From positions 62,001-126,000 of the forward strand of contig NZ_JAAKXY010000007.1 in the NCBI RefSeq assembly GCF_011043775.1: a DNA stretch of 64,000 bases, read 5' to 3'. The notes below the pieces were generated by a model. That model did no database searches, was not told where the DNA came from, and saw only the letters and a list, made by a program, of their open reading frames with translations. This document shows, in pieces, positions 61,880 through 64,000 of this stretch. How positions within the stretch are numbered: the stretch's first letter is position 1; the number at the start of each line of letters is the position of its first letter. This DNA comes from Natronolimnobius sp. AArcel1. GTDB taxonomy: Archaea > Halobacteriota > Halobacteria > Halobacteriales > Natrialbaceae. Position numbers and translations under genes: made by a program.

Positions 61880-63172
61880 ATGTCATCACTTCTAATTGCG
61901 GGAGGACATGTTCTGCGTCCCGATATGACGGTCTCTCAGGCAGATGTACTGATTGATCAAGATAGCGGTTTAATTGAGAAGATTGGCTCTGATCTTACAG
62001 CAGAGAACACTCTCCAGGCCTCAAACTCGCTTGTGACTCCTGGTTTTGTTAACGGACATTCTCATGTTCCAATGGTATTGCTTCGAGGGTATGCAGATGA
62101 TAAGTCACTGGACCGCTGGCTTGAAGAGGATATTTGGCCAGCTGAAAGCACAATGACCGCAGACGATGTTCATACTGGAGCAAAACTCGGCTTGTTAGAA
62201 ATGATCAAGTCTGGAACAACTGGATTTGCGGACATGTACTTCCATGTGCCCGAAATTGTTGATGCGGTCAATCAAGCTGGACTGCGAGCTCTACTGGGTC
62301 ACGGAATTGTAACGACTGGGAAGGACGCTGATAAAGCATTAGCAGATGTCGAGAAAAGCCTTGAGTTCGCACAAGAGTATGATGGTGCGGCAGAAGGGAG
62401 AATCTCAACTGCGTTTATGCCACATTCTTTAGTCACTGTGGGGGGTGAATACCTTAAGGAGTTCGTCCCTCGGGTCCGTGAAGCAGGTATTCCAATTCAC
62501 TATCATGCTAATGAGACTCTGAACGAAGTCACACCAATAGTAAATGATCATGGTATTCGCCCACTCGATTATGCCACAGATCACGGGATGTTGGAACCAC
62601 AAGATTTCGTCGCCCATGGAGTTCATGTTGATGAGCAAGAGATCAACCTCTTAGCTGAGGCGGGAACAAGTGTGATCCATTGTCCGGCATCTAATATGAA
62701 GTTGGCCAGTGGTATGGCTCCAATCCAGCGTATGATGGATGCAGGAGTGACGGTCGGTCTTGGAACAGATGGTGCAGCTGCAAACAATGACCTGTCATTA
62801 TTAGATGAGGGTCGTGATGCTGCAATGCTCGGTAAAATTGCTGCTAATGACGCGAGTGCTGTTCCCGCAGAGACGGTAGTTCAAATGATGACTCAGGGAA
62901 GTGCTTCAGCACTGGGCTTTCATTCAGGAGTGATTGAAGAAGGAGAGCCAGCTGATTTAGCCGTCATTGATCTTGCGAAGCCACACTTGACGCCTCGAAA
63001 TGATTTGGTAAGCCATCTAGCTTACTCGGCAGCTGGAAGCGATGTGAAGCATACGATCTGTGATGGACGAATCCTCATGCGTGACCGTGAAGTGCTAACT
63101 CTCAAAGAGAAATCGATTGTAAAACAAGCACAACAGACTGCCAGTTCAGTAGTCTCTCGCGTTTCAAGCTAA
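61880..63172 (+). CDS. amidohydrolase (MTA/SAH deaminase-like)
   Basis: 430-residue metal-dependent hydrolase of the AtzB/TrzN/MtaD group. Motifs: PGFVNGHSHVPMVLLRG (metal His pair HxH near residue 58-60), HYHANETLNEV near 208, FVAHGVHVDEQEI near 246, VIHCPASNMKLASG near 272, and GLGTDGAAANND (metal Asp near 298). The length matches. Best-known activities are deamination of 5'-methylthioadenosine/S-adenosylhomocysteine or of other aminopurines and triazines. Low G+C relative to neighbours suggests recent acquisition. Confidence 0.85.
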   Translation: MSSLLIAGGHVLRPDMTVSQADVLIDQDSGLIEKIGSDLTAENTLQASNSLVTPGFVNGHSHVPMVLLRGYADDKSLDRWLEEDIWPAESTMTADDVHTGAKLGLLEMIKSGTTGFADMYFHVPEIVDAVNQAGLRALLGHGIVTTGKDADKALADVEKSLEFAQEYDGAAEGRISTAFMPHSLVTVGGEYLKEFVPRVREAGIPIHYHANETLNEVTPIVNDHGIRPLDYATDHGMLEPQDFVAHGVHVDEQEINLLAEAGTSVIHCPASNMKLASGMAPIQRMMDAGVTVGLGTDGAAANNDLSLLDEGRDAAMLGKIAANDASAVPAETVVQMMTQGSASALGFHSGVIEEGEPADLAVIDLAKPHLTPRNDLVSHLAYSAAGSDVKHTICDGRILMRDREVLTLKEKSIVKQAQQTASSVVSRVSS

Positions 63173-63421
63173 TGTTCAGTACGCATCTGTAGTGAATAGA
63201 TGAGCACCGTTTCCAGAGTGGAACAAACTGAATCGTCGTGTTGACTACATCCTCGACATTTTGCACGAGAATTCTGTCAAGATTCGATGCTATCCGCCTA
63301 TTGATGGAGCGCTAAACTCAGAAATAGAGGTCTGAAGCACCGCTCAGCTTGCATGGCGGTTTTTGTGGCCGACACGGGTGACGGCCATCTCGAGTCAGTC
63401 TCGAGAGGCACGAATTCACAT

Positions 63422-64000
63422 ATGGCTGCAAGCACACCGTCCCAAGAGTCGTTCGACGATTCAAAGACTCGCCGTGATGAGATGCATAGTACGATCGAGA
63501 CGTGGGTCCACGATCTCGTAGAGGAGGTCGACGACGCCGCCTCGAGTGACCAGTTCAAAGACTGGCTCGACGTCCAGAGTCGGTTCCATGACTACTCCTA
63601 CCGGAATACACTCCTGATCAAACTCCAGTGTCCGAAAGCGAGTCGCGTCGCCGGCTACCGAACGTGGCAAGACGAGTTCGACCGACACGTGAAAGAAGGT
63701 GAGAACGCGCTCTGGATCTGGGCACCGATCATCGCGAGACAGTGCCCTGAATGCGAGAACGCCCCATCTTACCACGAACAAATCGGCTGTGAATACGATG
63801 AGACAGACCCAGGGGAGTGGGACAAGGGTCTCGTTGGGTTCCGGCCAGCACCTGTGTTCGATATTTCCCAGACTGACGGCGAACCATTGCCGGATCTCGA
63901 GACCGAAGCGTACGGAGCAGGCGAGGAGTTAGCTCCAGCGCTCCTTGAAGCGGCTGAGTTGCTCGATGTAGAGGTGACGGTCGTGTCTCCTCGAAACTGG
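63422..64000 (+). CDS. ArdC-like ssDNA-binding protein (3' partial)
   Basis: Open from the ATG at 63422 to the window end (193 codons shown, no stop). The N-terminal region has the ArdC ssDNA-binding-domain pattern: FKDWLDVQSRFHDYSYRNTL, LIKLQCPKASRVAGYRTWQD, ENALWIWAPI, then CPECEN (a CxxC), KGLVGFRPAPVFDISQTDGE. ArdC family proteins on plasmids protect incoming DNA from restriction and bind single strands. The metallopeptidase part would lie beyond the window. Fits a transmissible element nearby. Confidence 0.75.
   Translation, partial: MAASTPSQESFDDSKTRRDEMHSTIETWVHDLVEEVDDAASSDQFKDWLDVQSRFHDYSYRNTLLIKLQCPKASRVAGYRTWQDEFDRHVKEGENALWIWAPIIARQCPECENAPSYHEQIGCEYDETDPGEWDKGLVGFRPAPVFDISQTDGEPLPDLETEAYGAGEELAPALLEAAELLDVEVTVVSPRNW

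Noticed and set aside
63216-63335. 40-codon segment (EWNKLNRRVDYILDILHENS)
   Set aside because: No start codon and no recognised family. It may be a gene remnant but cannot be supported.
1-64000. CRISPR array, rRNA or tRNA genes
   Set aside because: No regular direct-repeat/spacer series, rRNA motif or tRNA cloverleaf was found by eye.

Overview
The window comes from a halophilic archaeon (class Halobacteria). The proteins are very acidic. Secreted proteins carry twin-arginine or lipobox signals. Several clear promoters have a TATA element centred 27-28 nt upstream of the start codon, the layout of leaderless haloarchaeal transcripts. The word CTCGAG is frequent, and the two transposases look like haloarchaeal IS6- and IS5/ISH1-type enzymes. 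I cannot fix the genus. I saw no rRNA, tRNA or CRISPR array.

Region 1 (1-26.7 kb) is a carboxylate-metabolism island of fairly low G+C. It holds a tripartite tricarboxylate transporter (TctC, cut by the window edge, then TctB and TctA), two PrpF-family isomerases, two M29/NicX-like metalloenzymes, an aconitase, a CapA-like phosphoesterase, two SDR dehydrogenases, a zinc MDR dehydrogenase, two cupins, two MFS transporters, a threonine-synthase-like PLP enzyme, a large FAD/4Fe-4S dehydrogenase, a chemoreceptor and a broken flavoprotein gene. Together they suggest sensing, import and oxidation of a tricarboxylate-like organic acid. The exact substrate is unknown. An SMC-like ATPase gene (26.7-28.7 kb) closes the region.

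Region 2 (29-31.6 kb) is a boundary. It has a dead IS6-family element, an HNH endonuclease with a 47-codon zinc protein, and about 0.7 kb without a clear gene.

Region 3 (31.6-45.2 kb) is a compact run of overlapping plus-strand genes resembling an archaeal type IV secretion/conjugation module. It encodes small membrane and secreted proteins, a lipoprotein, a VirB6/TrbL-like polytopic protein, a protein combining a two-helix N-terminus with a VirB4 N-domain-like part, a VirB4-like ATPase, a 1435-residue VirD4-like ATPase with extra C-terminal domains, and a primase/NrS-1-polymerase-like protein preceded by short repeats. I recognise no relaxase.

Region 4 (45.2-64 kb) is accessory DNA. It has a nucleotidyltransferase pair, VapBC, a truncated second PIN gene, a metallo-beta-lactamase-fold protein, an IS5/ISH1-like element carrying a lipoprotein passenger with an intact 8-bp target duplication, a run of micro-genes, an HTH+PIN pair, a GC-rich structured non-coding region before an RPA-like gene, a HEPN-domain protein, a winged-helix regulator with a clear operator palindrome, an amidohydrolase, and the start of an ArdC-like protein that runs off the window.
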